Shown here in pieces: positions 1 through 8,301 of a stretch of 64,000 nucleotides of DNA (position 1 is its first letter; each line of letters begins with the position of its first letter). The notes below the pieces were generated by a model that saw only the letters and a list, made by a program, of their open reading frames with translations, did no database searches and was not told the DNA's origin. The position numbers and the translations under genes were made by a program. The DNA lies in the NCBI RefSeq assembly GCF_014873915.1, contig NZ_JADBEJ010000004.1:1674001-1738000 (forward strand), in the 5' to 3' direction. This DNA comes from Amycolatopsis roodepoortensis. Its GTDB lineage: Bacteria > Actinomycetota > Actinomycetes > Mycobacteriales > Pseudonocardiaceae.

Positions 1-438
1 CCTGGTGACCGCTCGTCTCCGAGGCCATCACTCCAGGTGGCGATTCTGACCTGCATGGACGCCCGTATCCGGGTGTTCGAGATCTTCGGCCTGATCCAGG
101 GCGAATCCCACATCCTGCGCAACGCGGGCGGGGTCGTCACCGACGACATGATCCGCTCGCTCGCGCTCAGCCAGCGGAAACTCGGCACGCGCGAGGTGCT
201 GATCGTGCAGCACACCGACTGCGGCCTTTCCATGGTCACCGAAGACGACTTCAAGGACGAACTCGAAGCCGCCAGCGGACTGCGCCCGACGTGGTCGGTC
301 GAGGCGTTCCGGGAGGTGGAGGACAGCGTGCGCCGGTCGGTGCAGCGTGTCCGGCGCAGCGACTTCCTCCCGCACACCGACAACGTGCGCGGCTTCGTCT
401 ACGACGTGAAGCTGGGCCGCCTGACCGAGGTCGCGTAA
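1..438 (+). CDS. Beta-class carbonic anhydrase (5' end outside window)
   Basis: Zinc enzyme that interconverts CO2 and bicarbonate. The frame is open to base 1 and the GTG at 37 lies inside the conserved core, so the true start is upstream of the window. Counting from that GTG, the zinc ligands are C6 (in TCMDAR), H59 and C62 (in HTDC), and D8-R10 form the usual dyad; RNAGG follows as in the family. It ends 18 bases before mutY on the same strand. Family assignment is sure; the in vivo role and the N-terminus cannot be judged here. Confidence 0.93.
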   Translation, partial: PGDRSSPRPSLQVAILTCMDARIRVFEIFGLIQGESHILRNAGGVVTDDMIRSLALSQRKLGTREVLIVQHTDCGLSMVTEDDFKDELEAASGLRPTWSVEAFREVEDSVRRSVQRVRRSDFLPHTDNVRGFVYDVKLGRLTEVA

Positions 439-456
439 GGGTTTTAAGCTGGCCCG

Positions 457-1332
457 GTGGGCGTCGACGCGGATGTGCTGACCGGGTGGTTCGACGAGGT
501 GGGGCGCGACCTCCCTTGGCGTGAGCCGGAATGCACCGCCTGGGGTGTGCTCGTCAGCGAGATCATGTTGCAGCAGACCCCGGTCGCGCGCGTGCAGCCG
601 ATCTGGCTCGAATGGATGGCGCGCTGGCCGGTGCCGTCGGCGCTGGCGGCGTCGTCGCAGGGCGAGGTCGTGCGCGCCTGGGGCAAACTCGGCTACCCGC
701 GGCGCGCGTTGCGGCTGCACGCCGCGGCCGCCGTCATCGCCACCGAACACGGCGACGTCGTTCCGTCCGATGTGGACACTCTGCTCGCGTTGCCGGGTAT
801 CGGCGCGTACACCGCGCGCGCCGTCGCGGCCTTCGCCTACGGCAAGCGGGCGCCGGTGGTGGACACGAACGTCCGGCGCGTGGTGGCCAGGGCGGTGCAC
901 GGCGCGGGTGACGCCGGGCCGCCCTCGAACACCCGCGACATGGCCGACGTCGAGGCGCTGCTGCCACCGGAAGACGCGCCCGCCGCGAAACTTTCGGCCG
1001 CGCTGATGGAACTCGGCGCGCTCGTCTGCACCGCGCGCTCACCGCGTTGCGCGGACTGCCCGATCTACGACGATTGCGCGTGGCAGCACGCCGGACGCCC
1101 CGCGTACGCCGGGCCCGCGAAGCAGGCCCAGAAGTTCGCCGGCACCGACCGTCAGGTGCGCGGGCTGCTGCTCGACGTCCTGCGCGGCAGCGAAGGCCCG
1201 GTGGAGAAGGCGCGGCTCGACCTCGTCTGGCACGAATCCGGCCAGCGCGACCGTTGCCTCGACTCCCTGCTGGTGGACGGGCTGCTCGAACAGACCCGAG
1301 ACGGCCTGTTCGCCCTGCCCGGCGAACACTAA
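457..1332 (+). CDS. mutY: A/G-specific adenine DNA glycosylase MutY
   Basis: Base-excision repair enzyme that removes adenine opposite 8-oxoguanine. The 291-residue protein has the catalytic Glu at about residue 35 (VSEIMLQQT), a helix-hairpin-helix at 109-121 (LPGIGAYTA), the catalytic Asp at 136 (VVDTNVRR) and a complete 4Fe-4S motif C191-X6-C198-X2-C201-X5-C207. The C-terminal 8-oxoG recognition part is short compared with E. coli MutY, as is common in actinobacteria. GTG start, 18 bases after the carbonic anhydrase stop. Confidence 0.96.
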   Translation: MGVDADVLTGWFDEVGRDLPWREPECTAWGVLVSEIMLQQTPVARVQPIWLEWMARWPVPSALAASSQGEVVRAWGKLGYPRRALRLHAAAAVIATEHGDVVPSDVDTLLALPGIGAYTARAVAAFAYGKRAPVVDTNVRRVVARAVHGAGDAGPPSNTRDMADVEALLPPEDAPAAKLSAALMELGALVCTARSPRCADCPIYDDCAWQHAGRPAYAGPAKQAQKFAGTDRQVRGLLLDVLRGSEGPVEKARLDLVWHESGQRDRCLDSLLVDGLLEQTRDGLFALPGEH

Positions 1333-1420
1333 CGCATTACGACAAAAGTTGGTCAATGGTTGTCATCGGCGCGATGGCGGGTTAGTTTTCCGGCCAACGC
1401 GCATGATGGGAGTTTCGCCC

Positions 1421-2383
1421 GTGGCCGACTTCGACCGACGTACCGCGCTCAAGGGCGGCCTGACGGCAAGCGCCGTCGGGCTACTGGGGACAGCAACGAT
1501 TTCCGCCGCCGACGCGGCGTCCGGGGTGACAGAACCTAAGATTTACGGAACGGCCGCGTGGAACGCGCGGCCGCCCAGCGGGACGATCGAGGTGCAGAAC
1601 CACAAGCCGACGTACATCGTCGTGCACCACACGGTCGAACCGGGGAACGTCACCGACTACAGCCTCGAACACGCCTTCTGGGCGTCGCGTTCGATCCAGA
1701 ATTTCCATATGGACACCCGTGGCTGGATCGACACCGGCCAGCAGTTCACGAACAGCCGCGGCGGGCACATCACCGAAGGGCGGCACCGCAGCCTGGAGAT
1801 CCTGCGCGGCGGCACCCGGCACGTGCTGGGCGCGAACGTGGGCAACAACAACAGCACCTGCATCGGGATCGAGAACGAAGGCCTCTACAGCACGGAGGAC
1901 GTCACGCCCGCGCTCTGGGACTCGCTGGTGAAGCTGGTCGCGTACATGGCTTCGCAGTACGGGATCTCGCCGGAATTCATCAAGGGGCACCGCGACTTCA
2001 ACTCCACCGAATGCCCGGGCACCGTGCTCTACAACCGGCTTCCGGAGCTGCGCACCGAGGTCGGGAAGCTGCTTGGCTCCTCGTCGCCGAGGGTGGACCT
2101 GCCGGAGTGGCCGCTGCTCAAACCCGGCGACAGCGGGCCGCGGGTGCGGATGGCGCAGGAACTCCTGCGAGCACGCGGTTTCGCCGTTCCCGCCGATGGC
2201 CTTTTCGGACAGTCCACAAAGGACGCGGTCGCCGCGGTGGCGGCACGGCACGGGCTGGAGCGCGACGCCTGCGGCGCGACGGCGGTGACCGACGAGACCG
2301 GCTTCCTCGGGTCCGACGTCTGGCCCCTCATCGTCGGGTCCGGCACCGATCTCCGGGCGCTGAAGGAACGGCTCAACCGATGA
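1421..2383 (+). CDS. Tat-exported N-acetylmuramoyl-L-alanine amidase with peptidoglycan-binding domain
   Basis: Predicted cell-wall hydrolase of the amidase_2/PGRP family, 320 residues from the GTG at 1421, which is preceded by GGGAG at a spacing of 7. The N-terminus DFDRRTALKGGL followed by a hydrophobic stretch and an Ala-rich cleavage region is a twin-arginine signal. The catalytic fold shows YIVVHHT and GHRDFNSTECPG, which carry the zinc-binding His and Cys residues. Residues from about 225 onward resemble a PG_binding_1 module. The last 11 bases overlap the 3' end of the convergent hydrolase gene. Upstream ATGs at 1403 and 1406 are in frame but lack a ribosome-binding site. Confidence 0.9.
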   Translation: MADFDRRTALKGGLTASAVGLLGTATISAADAASGVTEPKIYGTAAWNARPPSGTIEVQNHKPTYIVVHHTVEPGNVTDYSLEHAFWASRSIQNFHMDTRGWIDTGQQFTNSRGGHITEGRHRSLEILRGGTRHVLGANVGNNNSTCIGIENEGLYSTEDVTPALWDSLVKLVAYMASQYGISPEFIKGHRDFNSTECPGTVLYNRLPELRTEVGKLLGSSSPRVDLPEWPLLKPGDSGPRVRMAQELLRARGFAVPADGLFGQSTKDAVAAVAARHGLERDACGATAVTDETGFLGSDVWPLIVGSGTDLRALKERLNR

Positions 2384-3140
2384 CGTCGGAGAGAAACGCT
2401 TCGACGGCGCCGAGGTAGGTTTCCGGCGCTTCGTCGTGCACCACGTGCCCGGCGCCTTGGACGACGATGTGCCGTCCGAGGCCGCCGGGCACGCGTGCGG
2501 CCAGCTCGGCCTGCTGTCCGTGGGGCATGGCGGTCCGTTCGCCTTCGATCGCGAGCAGTGGGCATTTCACGCGTTCGACGAACTCCCAGAAGTCGCGCCT
2601 GCCCCATTCGGCCGCGATCTCGTACAGATCCGGGAGCGAGGCGATCAGGTGGTAGCCGTCTTCGCGTTCCTCGACGCATTCGATGAAGTAGTCGCCGGTG
2701 TCGCCGAAGAACTCGCGCACGTGGGCCAGTGAACGGAACGGGACCGGCCACGATTCGAAGTACCCGCGCCAGGTGTCCACGGTCCGGCCGCGCTGGTCCG
2801 GCGCGAAGTCCTCGCAGACCACGGCGCGGACGAGGCCGGGATGCGTGGCCGCGGTGACCCAGGCGTGCAGGCCGCCCATCGAATGCCCGATCAGGACCGC
2901 GGGCTCGTCGAAGGTCCGCAGCACCGCGGCGACGTCTTCGGCGAACCGCTCGGTGCGCCATGGCCCGCCGCGCGGTCCGCGTCCGTGACCACGCGCGTCG
3001 AGGCCGTGGACACGCCCGTACGGCTGGAGCCTCCGCGCGACCCGCCACCACGTCGTCGCCCTGCCCATCAGCCCGTGCAGAAGGACGATCGGCGGCCCGT
3101 CGCCGCCGAAAGTGATCAACCCGTCGCGCTGGATCACCAC
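2373..3140 (-). CDS. Alpha/beta hydrolase
   Basis: Alpha/beta-hydrolase-fold enzyme of 255 residues; the substrate is unknown. Visible are the oxyanion-side HG motif (VLLHGLMG), the nucleophile elbow GHSMGG and the catalytic His in GAGHVVHDE. I chose the GTG at 3140 because GGAGGGG lies 6 bases upstream; an ATG at 3155 is in frame but would sit on top of that ribosome-binding site. It occupies the position of the Rv3591c hydrolase beside mutY and mhuD in mycobacteria. Its start region is only 13 bases from the divergent M1 peptidase start, so the two promoters must overlap the coding ends. Confidence 0.88.
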   Translation of the reverse strand: MVIQRDGLITFGGDGPPIVLLHGLMGRATTWWRVARRLQPYGRVHGLDARGHGRGPRGGPWRTERFAEDVAAVLRTFDEPAVLIGHSMGGLHAWVTAATHPGLVRAVVCEDFAPDQRGRTVDTWRGYFESWPVPFRSLAHVREFFGDTGDYFIECVEEREDGYHLIASLPDLYEIAAEWGRRDFWEFVERVKCPLLAIEGERTAMPHGQQAELAARVPGGLGRHIVVQGAGHVVHDEAPETYLGAVEAFLSDVIG

Positions 3141-3153
3141 TAAGCTCCCCTCC

Positions 3154-4596
3154 ATGCGCAGCCGTGTCCCCGCCGCCGGTCTGGTCATGGGGGCCGTCTG
3201 CGCCCTGATTATCGGATGCACCGCCGATCCCGTTCCGGCCGCGCCCCCACCGCCGCCGCCGATGAACCCGGCTCCGGGCACTTCGGGCGCGGGCGATCCG
3301 TACTACCCGATGGACGGGAACGGCGGCTACGACGCGACCGAGTACCAGGTCGGCATCACCTACGACCCCGCGAAAGGGCGTCTCGACGGCGACACCACGG
3401 TGATCGCGAAAGCGACCCAGGACCTCGATCGGTACAACCTGGACCTACGTGGCTTGACCGTGCAATCCGTCGAAGTGGACGGGAAACCGGCGAAGTTCGC
3501 GCGCGAAGGCGACTTCGAGCTGGTGGTGACGCCCGCCGAGCCGATCCGCAATGGGACCGAATTCCGCACGAAGGTGCTCTACGGCGGCGACCCGTCGGCG
3601 ACGCCCAAGGCGGGCGGCAGCGAGAACGGCTGGCAGAAGTCCAAGGACGGCGGCGCGTTCATCGTCGGCGAGCCGCATTCGGCGTCGTTCTGGTATCCCG
3701 TCAACGAGACCCCGCGCGACAAGGCGATGTTCACCCTCGCCGCGCGTACGCCGGACGGCTGGACCGTCATCTCGAACGGGCGTGAGATCCAGAAGACCTC
3801 GGCGAACGGCTGGACCACGACGTCCTGGCAGGAGCGCACGCCCGTGGCGTCGTATCTGACCACGGTGGCGATCGACAAGTTCACCGTCGACCGGATGTCG
3901 CTCCCGGACGGGACGCCGGTGGTCAACGCGTACGCGCCGGGTGCCGAGGACCGGCGCGACACCGGCAGGCGGCTGCCGGAGATCATCGGTTTCCTGAGCT
4001 CGAAGTTCGGGCCGTACCCGGTGGACGCGGCGGGCGGCATCTATCTCGACGAGGACATCCATTTCTCGCTGGAGACCCAGACCAGGCCGACCTACGCGAA
4101 ATGGGCCGACCTGATCACCGTGGTGCACGAAACCGCGCACCAGTGGTTCGGCGATTCGGTGACGCTGAAATCGTGGTCCGACATCTGCCTCAACGAATGC
4201 CTCGCGTCGTACGCGCAATGGCTGTGGCAGGAGTCGCGGGACCACGAGAACCTGGACGACCGCTACCGCGCCGCCCTCGAGATCATGCGCGGCAGCCAGG
4301 ATTTCTGGACACCGAAACTGGTCGACATGGGCGCCGGGCAGGAGTTCCACGGCGTCTACGACAAGGGGATCCTGGCCATCCACGCGCTGCGGCGGAAGAT
4401 CGGCGAAGGGGCGTTCACGCGGCTGCTGAAGGAGTGGCCGGCGACGTACCGGAACGCCAACGCCTCCTGGGCGGATTTCGAGGCGTTCACGATCAAGCTT
4501 TCGGAGCAGGACCTGCGGCCGTTCTTCGACGCGTGGTTCCACGGCACGTCGATCCCGCCGGACGCCGAACTGCTGCCGGGCACTTTGCGAGGCTGA
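3154..4596 (+). CDS. M1 family metallopeptidase, lipoprotein
   Basis: Predicted cell-surface zinc aminopeptidase-like protein of 480 residues. The N-terminus MRSR plus a hydrophobic segment ends in a lipobox (LIIGC), followed by a Pro-rich linker. The catalytic HEXXH (VVHETAHQWFGD) is followed 18 residues on by the third ligand Glu in CLNECLASYAQ. The N-terminal beta domain shares the DGNGGYD block with the second M1 gene at 13511, so the two are paralogues. The ATG at 3154 lacks an upstream Shine-Dalgarno on its own strand and may be leaderless; a longer in-frame start at 3112 would spoil the lipoprotein signal. Confidence 0.9.
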   Translation: MRSRVPAAGLVMGAVCALIIGCTADPVPAAPPPPPPMNPAPGTSGAGDPYYPMDGNGGYDATEYQVGITYDPAKGRLDGDTTVIAKATQDLDRYNLDLRGLTVQSVEVDGKPAKFAREGDFELVVTPAEPIRNGTEFRTKVLYGGDPSATPKAGGSENGWQKSKDGGAFIVGEPHSASFWYPVNETPRDKAMFTLAARTPDGWTVISNGREIQKTSANGWTTTSWQERTPVASYLTTVAIDKFTVDRMSLPDGTPVVNAYAPGAEDRRDTGRRLPEIIGFLSSKFGPYPVDAAGGIYLDEDIHFSLETQTRPTYAKWADLITVVHETAHQWFGDSVTLKSWSDICLNECLASYAQWLWQESRDHENLDDRYRAALEIMRGSQDFWTPKLVDMGAGQEFHGVYDKGILAIHALRRKIGEGAFTRLLKEWPATYRNANASWADFEAFTIKLSEQDLRPFFDAWFHGTSIPPDAELLPGTLRG

Positions 4597-4603
4597 CCAC
4601 TCC

Positions 4604-4627
4604 CCGCATTCAGTCCTCTAGATGCGG
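4604..4627. repeat. Family C repeat copy (CAGTCCTCT palindrome)
   Basis: Short imperfect palindrome: CGCATTCAG, then TCCT, then CTAGATGCG. The same core recurs at 4765 and in two inverted pairs around 35.8-36.05 kb. It lies just after the M1 peptidase stop. Confidence 0.75.
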
Positions 4628-4652
4628 CCGGCCCCTGCGCGGCGCGAGCGCG

Positions 4653-4703
4653 TTGCGAAAGCCACTTTCGCAACGCTCAAGGTTGCGAAAGTGGCTTTCG
4701 CAA
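4653..4703. repeat. Family A nested palindrome (GCGAAAG...CTTTCGC)
   Basis: Two 21-base near-palindromes built from TTGCGAAAG and CTTTCGCAA around CCA or TGG stand in inverted order, separated by 9 bases. The whole can fold as one long hairpin or two small ones. Related copies occur at 41862-41918 and 55877-55930, always between genes. Confidence 0.8.
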
Positions 4704-4764
4704 CCCTTCCCAGCTGACCGGGCCGCGGGCGCGCGTCGGCCGGGTGGGTCGAACACCCGCCCCA

Positions 4765-4786
4765 CGCATTTAGTCCTCTAAATGCG
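4765..4786. repeat. Family C repeat copy overlapping a stop codon
   Basis: Perfect palindrome with arms CGCATTTAG and CTAAATGCG around TCCT. Read on the minus strand, the left arm supplies the last codons and the TAG stop of the flavin monooxygenase that ends at 4778. Confidence 0.8.
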
Positions 4787-5974
4787 GGAGGCGGGGTAGT
4801 CCGGCAGGTCGATGCCGTTCACCACGTCCCGCATCTTCCGCGAAGCCAGCGCGGCGAACGGCTTCAGCCGCATCACCCGCATCATCACGTAACGCATCCG
4901 CAGCGCGGCACGCGACTTCGCGAAGATCGACGCCGCGTTCTCCCGCCCCATCTCCTGCGTCTTCTCGACGAACTCGCGCATGACCGCCTCGTACCGTTTG
5001 AGCCCGGTGTCGAGGCCGGCGGCGAGCTCCCCGGCGAGGACGTACGCGCCGACGAACGCCAGGCTCGTGCCCTGCCCGGAAAGCGGCGAGGGGCAGAAAG
5101 CGGCGTCACCCAGCAGCCCGATGCGGCCGCGCGACCAGGACTCCATGATCACCTGCGCGCACGAATCGAAGTAGAAGTCGGCGGCCTCGTCCATCCGGTC
5201 CAGCAGCCAGGGCGCCTCCCACTCCATCCCGGCCGCGAACTCGCGCACCAGCGCCTTCTGCGCCTCGACGTCGCGATAGTCGTAGTCCACCTTCTCCGCA
5301 GCGAACCCGAAGTAGGCCATCGCCTCGTCGCCGTCGCGGACGGCACGGATCCCGGCGGACCGCCCGACGTCGTCGTAGCCGACGGCCCAGTTTCGCAGGC
5401 CCAGCCGGTTCGGCACGGTGAAGAAGGCCAGGTACGAGCCCAGATGCCGGACGAACCGGGACTCCTCGCCGAAGGCCAGCGCCCGCACTCCCGAGTGCAG
5501 CCCGTCCGCCCCGATGACCATGTCGTACGTCCGCTTCGCACCGCCGGCGAAGGTGACGTCGACACCGTCGGCCCGCTCGTCCAGCGCGGTGATCCGGTCG
5601 CCGAAGACGTACTCCGCCGTCTCTTTGGTCGCTTCGTAGAGCACTTCGGTCAGGTCACCGCGCAGGATCTCGATCTCGGCGACGACGCCGTCACCGTCGA
5701 AGTCGTCGGCGCGGATCGTGGCCTTCGTGCGGTTCTTGCGGTCGACGAGCGTCTCGCCCTTCGTGTCGGTGCAGGCGGCGCGGATACGTTCGTCCAGGCC
5801 CATCCGGCGCGCGACCTCCTTGGCCGTTCCGCGCAGGTCGACGGCCTGGCCGCCGGGGCGCAGCGAAGGCGCGCGCTCCACGACGGTCACCCGGAAGCCG
5901 TACCGGGCGAGCCAGAAGGCGAGCGCCGGCCCGGCGACGCTCGCTCCGGAGATGAGGATCTTGGTGTCGGCCAC
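4778..5974 (-). CDS. FAD-dependent monooxygenase (PHBH/TetX-like)
   Basis: Class A flavoprotein hydroxylase of about 398 residues. The N-terminal Rossmann motif GASVAGPALAFWLARYGF binds FAD, and the second FAD motif is IGLLGDAAFCPSPLSGQGTSLA (GD motif); the DG region is VIGADGLHS. The substrate is unknown; relatives hydroxylate aromatics or inactivate tetracycline-like drugs. The start is uncertain: GTG at 5974 fits the family's usual beginning but AAGGG abuts it, and ATG at 5995 is also in frame. The stop codon lies inside a family C repeat. It is divergent from mhuD across about 60 bases. Confidence 0.88.
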   Translation of the reverse strand: MADTKILISGASVAGPALAFWLARYGFRVTVVERAPSLRPGGQAVDLRGTAKEVARRMGLDERIRAACTDTKGETLVDRKNRTKATIRADDFDGDGVVAEIEILRGDLTEVLYEATKETAEYVFGDRITALDERADGVDVTFAGGAKRTYDMVIGADGLHSGVRALAFGEESRFVRHLGSYLAFFTVPNRLGLRNWAVGYDDVGRSAGIRAVRDGDEAMAYFGFAAEKVDYDYRDVEAQKALVREFAAGMEWEAPWLLDRMDEAADFYFDSCAQVIMESWSRGRIGLLGDAAFCPSPLSGQGTSLAFVGAYVLAGELAAGLDTGLKRYEAVMREFVEKTQEMGRENAASIFAKSRAALRMRYVMMRVMRLKPFAALASRKMRDVVNGIDLPDYPASRI

Positions 5975-6035
5975 CCTTGGGAAGGTCCCACGCATCACAT
6001 CGCGGCGCAAAAGAGTTTCGTCGTAGGCTGGCGGC

Positions 6036-6344
6036 ATGGCTGTCGTGAAGATCAACGCGATCGAGGTCCCTGAAGGCGCAGGCCCCGAGCTGGAGAAGCG
6101 GTTCGCCGCGCGGTTGCACGCCGTCGACAACCAGCCCGGCTTCCTCGGCTTCGAGCTGCTCCGCCCGGTCTCCGGCGAGACGCGCTACTTCGTCTACACC
6201 AAGTGGGAGTCCGAAGAGGCGTACCAGGCGTGGGCGTCCGGCCCGGCGCGTGAGGCGCACGCGGGCGAGCGCGCGAAGCCGGTTTCCACCGGTGCGAACC
6301 TGCTGGAATTCGAGGTCGTCCAGGCTTCGAAGCCGGGTGAGTGA
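6036..6344 (+). CDS. mhuD: MhuD-type heme-degrading monooxygenase
   Basis: Small ABM-fold protein of 102 residues, closely similar to my recollection of M. tuberculosis MhuD (Rv3592), a heme oxygenase that releases iron and makes mycobilin without CO. Residues known to matter there are present at the same numbers: N7, R26, W66 and H75. The segments VVKINAIEVP and GFLGFELLRPV match the family core. It overlaps the downstream sirtuin gene by 8 bases, so the two are probably cotranscribed. A generic antibiotic-biosynthesis monooxygenase is the alternative, but the conserved heme residues favour MhuD. Confidence 0.9.
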   Translation: MAVVKINAIEVPEGAGPELEKRFAARLHAVDNQPGFLGFELLRPVSGETRYFVYTKWESEEAYQAWASGPAREAHAGERAKPVSTGANLLEFEVVQASKPGE

Positions 6345-7149
6345 GCTCGAACGAGCCGCGGAACTGATCGACGGCGCCGGCGCGCTGCTCGTCTGCGCCG
6401 GCGCCGGGATGGGCGTCGACTCCGGCCTGCCCGATTTCCGGGGCGACGAAGGATTCTGGAAGGCATACCCGCCGTACGAGCGGCTCGGCATCAGCTTCGT
6501 CGAGCTCGCCGACCCGCGGCATTTCGCCGAAGACCCCGAGCTGGCCTGGGGTTTCTACGGGCACCGGCTCGCGCTGTACCGCGCCACCGTCCCGCACGAC
6601 GGCTTCGGGCTTCTGCTGTCCTGGGGAGCGCGTAAACCGGGCGGCACCCGCGCGTTCACGTCCAATGTGGACGGACAGTTCCAGAAGGCGGGCTACCCGA
6701 GGGTCGCCGAGGCGCACGGATCCATCCACCACCTGCAGTGCCTCGACAGGTGCACCAAGGAGATCTGGTCCGCGGACGACGTCTCGGTCCCGGTCGACGA
6801 AGACAGCATGCGCGCGCTCGAACCGCTGCCGTCCTGCCCGCGCTGTGGTGGCCTCGCCCGGCCCAACATCCTGATGTTCGGCGACTACGACTGGCTCGGG
6901 CAGCGCAGCCAGGCCCAGCTCGACGAGCTGAACGCGTGGCGGCGCGAGTATCGCGACCTCGTCGTGGTGGAGCTCGGCGCCGGGCAGGCCGTGCCGACGG
7001 TGCGGCGATACTCGGAGCTGGCCAGCGCCGCGACCGGTGCCCTGGTCCGGATCAACCCGCGCGAGCCACAGGTCCGGCACGGCCGCGGCGTTTCCCTGGC
7101 GGCCAACGGCCTCGAAACGCTCATGGCACTGGACGCGCTGCTGGGCTAA
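6337..7149 (+). CDS. Sir2-family NAD-dependent protein deacylase
   Basis: Sirtuin of 270 residues from the GTG at 6337. It shows the NAD-binding GAGMGVDSGLPDFRG, TSNVDGQF, the catalytic His in AHGSIHH and a four-Cys zinc site (LQCLDRC and PSCPRC). It removes acyl groups from protein lysines using NAD; the targets are not predictable. The start overlaps the mhuD stop by 8 bases, suggesting coupling, and the 3' end overlaps the convergent EEP gene by 4 bases. The NVDG motif replaces the more usual NIDGLH, a divergent feature. Confidence 0.9.
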   Translation: MSELERAAELIDGAGALLVCAGAGMGVDSGLPDFRGDEGFWKAYPPYERLGISFVELADPRHFAEDPELAWGFYGHRLALYRATVPHDGFGLLLSWGARKPGGTRAFTSNVDGQFQKAGYPRVAEAHGSIHHLQCLDRCTKEIWSADDVSVPVDEDSMRALEPLPSCPRCGGLARPNILMFGDYDWLGQRSQAQLDELNAWRREYRDLVVVELGAGQAVPTVRRYSELASAATGALVRINPREPQVRHGRGVSLAANGLETLMALDALLG

Positions 7150-8156
7150 GGCAGCACGATTTCCGCGTAGACGGCGTCGTGGTCGCTGCCCGGCGTATCC
7201 AGCACCTTGAAGTCCGCGATGGCCGTCCGCTTGTCCGCGAGCACGTGGTCGATCGGCACCGGCGGCACCAGCCCGTTCGTCCAGGTCCCCTCCAGTGCCT
7301 TCCCCAGCTGATCGGCCGCGTCCACGTAACCCCTGGTCAGCAGCTCACGGAAGAGCGCGTGGTCGAGGCTCGCGTTGAAGTCGCCCGCCAGGATCCGGAT
7401 GTCGTGCTCGGCGTCGGCGTACGGCAGGTCCTTGGCCTCGTCGACCCAAGCGTGCCGGTCCCACATCGGCGCGGCCGGATGGACCGCGACGACCTCGATC
7501 CGGACGCCGTCCCCCAGGTCCACGCTCGCGCTGGGCTGCTTGTAGTCCGAAGCGCCGCTCAGTTTCAGCGGCGTGAGCGGATATCTCGACACCAGCCCGG
7601 AGCCCGACGCCCACTCGGCCGGGTGCAGCACGTGGTACGGCAGGACCTGGAACAACCCGGCCCGTTCGAGTCCCGCGATCGCCTCGGGTGTCATCTCGGT
7701 CAGGCTCAGGACGTCGACTCGATGCTCCTTCACGTAGCCGACGATCCGGTCCGGATCCGCCTGCCCGCCGAGCATGTTCGACGCCAGCACGCGCACGTGC
7801 TTCCCGTCGAGCGCCTTCTGCTCGTTCGCGAACGCCCGTGGCAGCACCAGGGACGCGATCGTGCAGGTCAGCACCAGCGCGACCACGCCGATCCACCAGC
7901 GGCGGAGCCCCAGCGCGAGGACGGCGAGCACCAGCGTCGCGATCCCCGCGTACGGCGTGAGCGCGAGCGCCGCGATCGTGTACGTGTTGCCGTCGTAACC
8001 CACCAGCCGTAACGCCGTCAGCACCGCGAACGGCACGACCGCCCCGATGAGCAGCCCGCTGACCAGCTTCCGCCCGGCGCCTCGGGGCACCACGCGTTCT
8101 TCGATCACCATGCCGTCGAGTATGCCGATCAAGAGCGTCTCGGTGATCGTCTCCAC
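7146..8156 (-). CDS. Membrane-anchored endonuclease/exonuclease/phosphatase (EEP) domain protein
   Basis: 336 residues: three hydrophobic segments in the first about 110 residues, then an EEP domain probably facing outside. EEP signatures are ASNMLGG, the metal-binding Glu in LSLTEMTPE, the GDFNAS motif and the C-terminal SDHDAV. Members hydrolyse phosphodiesters or phosphomonoesters in nucleic acids, lipids or inositol phosphates; the substrate is not inferable. GTG at 8156 is preceded by GAAGG and AGGAGG; an in-frame ATG at 8111 would shorten it by 15 residues without losing a membrane segment. Confidence 0.83.
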   Translation of the reverse strand: METITETLLIGILDGMVIEERVVPRGAGRKLVSGLLIGAVVPFAVLTALRLVGYDGNTYTIAALALTPYAGIATLVLAVLALGLRRWWIGVVALVLTCTIASLVLPRAFANEQKALDGKHVRVLASNMLGGQADPDRIVGYVKEHRVDVLSLTEMTPEAIAGLERAGLFQVLPYHVLHPAEWASGSGLVSRYPLTPLKLSGASDYKQPSASVDLGDGVRIEVVAVHPAAPMWDRHAWVDEAKDLPYADAEHDIRILAGDFNASLDHALFRELLTRGYVDAADQLGKALEGTWTNGLVPPVPIDHVLADKRTAIADFKVLDTPGSDHDAVYAEIVLP

Positions 8157-8301
8157 AACACCTTCACAACCTCCTCACACCGCGTCTACCAGCGCTTATC
8201 GGCACTTGTCAGGCCTTGTCAGCCGCTGCCAGCGCGCTGTGCGCGGTCTGCCAGGCCGGAGGCGCATCTTGATCGGCGGGGCGAGATCCACAGGAGGAAC
8301 G

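Noticed and set aside
1..438. A short carbonic anhydrase starting at GTG 37 or a frameshifted pseudogene
   Set aside because: The frame is open to base 1 and the GTG lies within the conserved zinc-binding core, so the gene is simply cut by the window edge.
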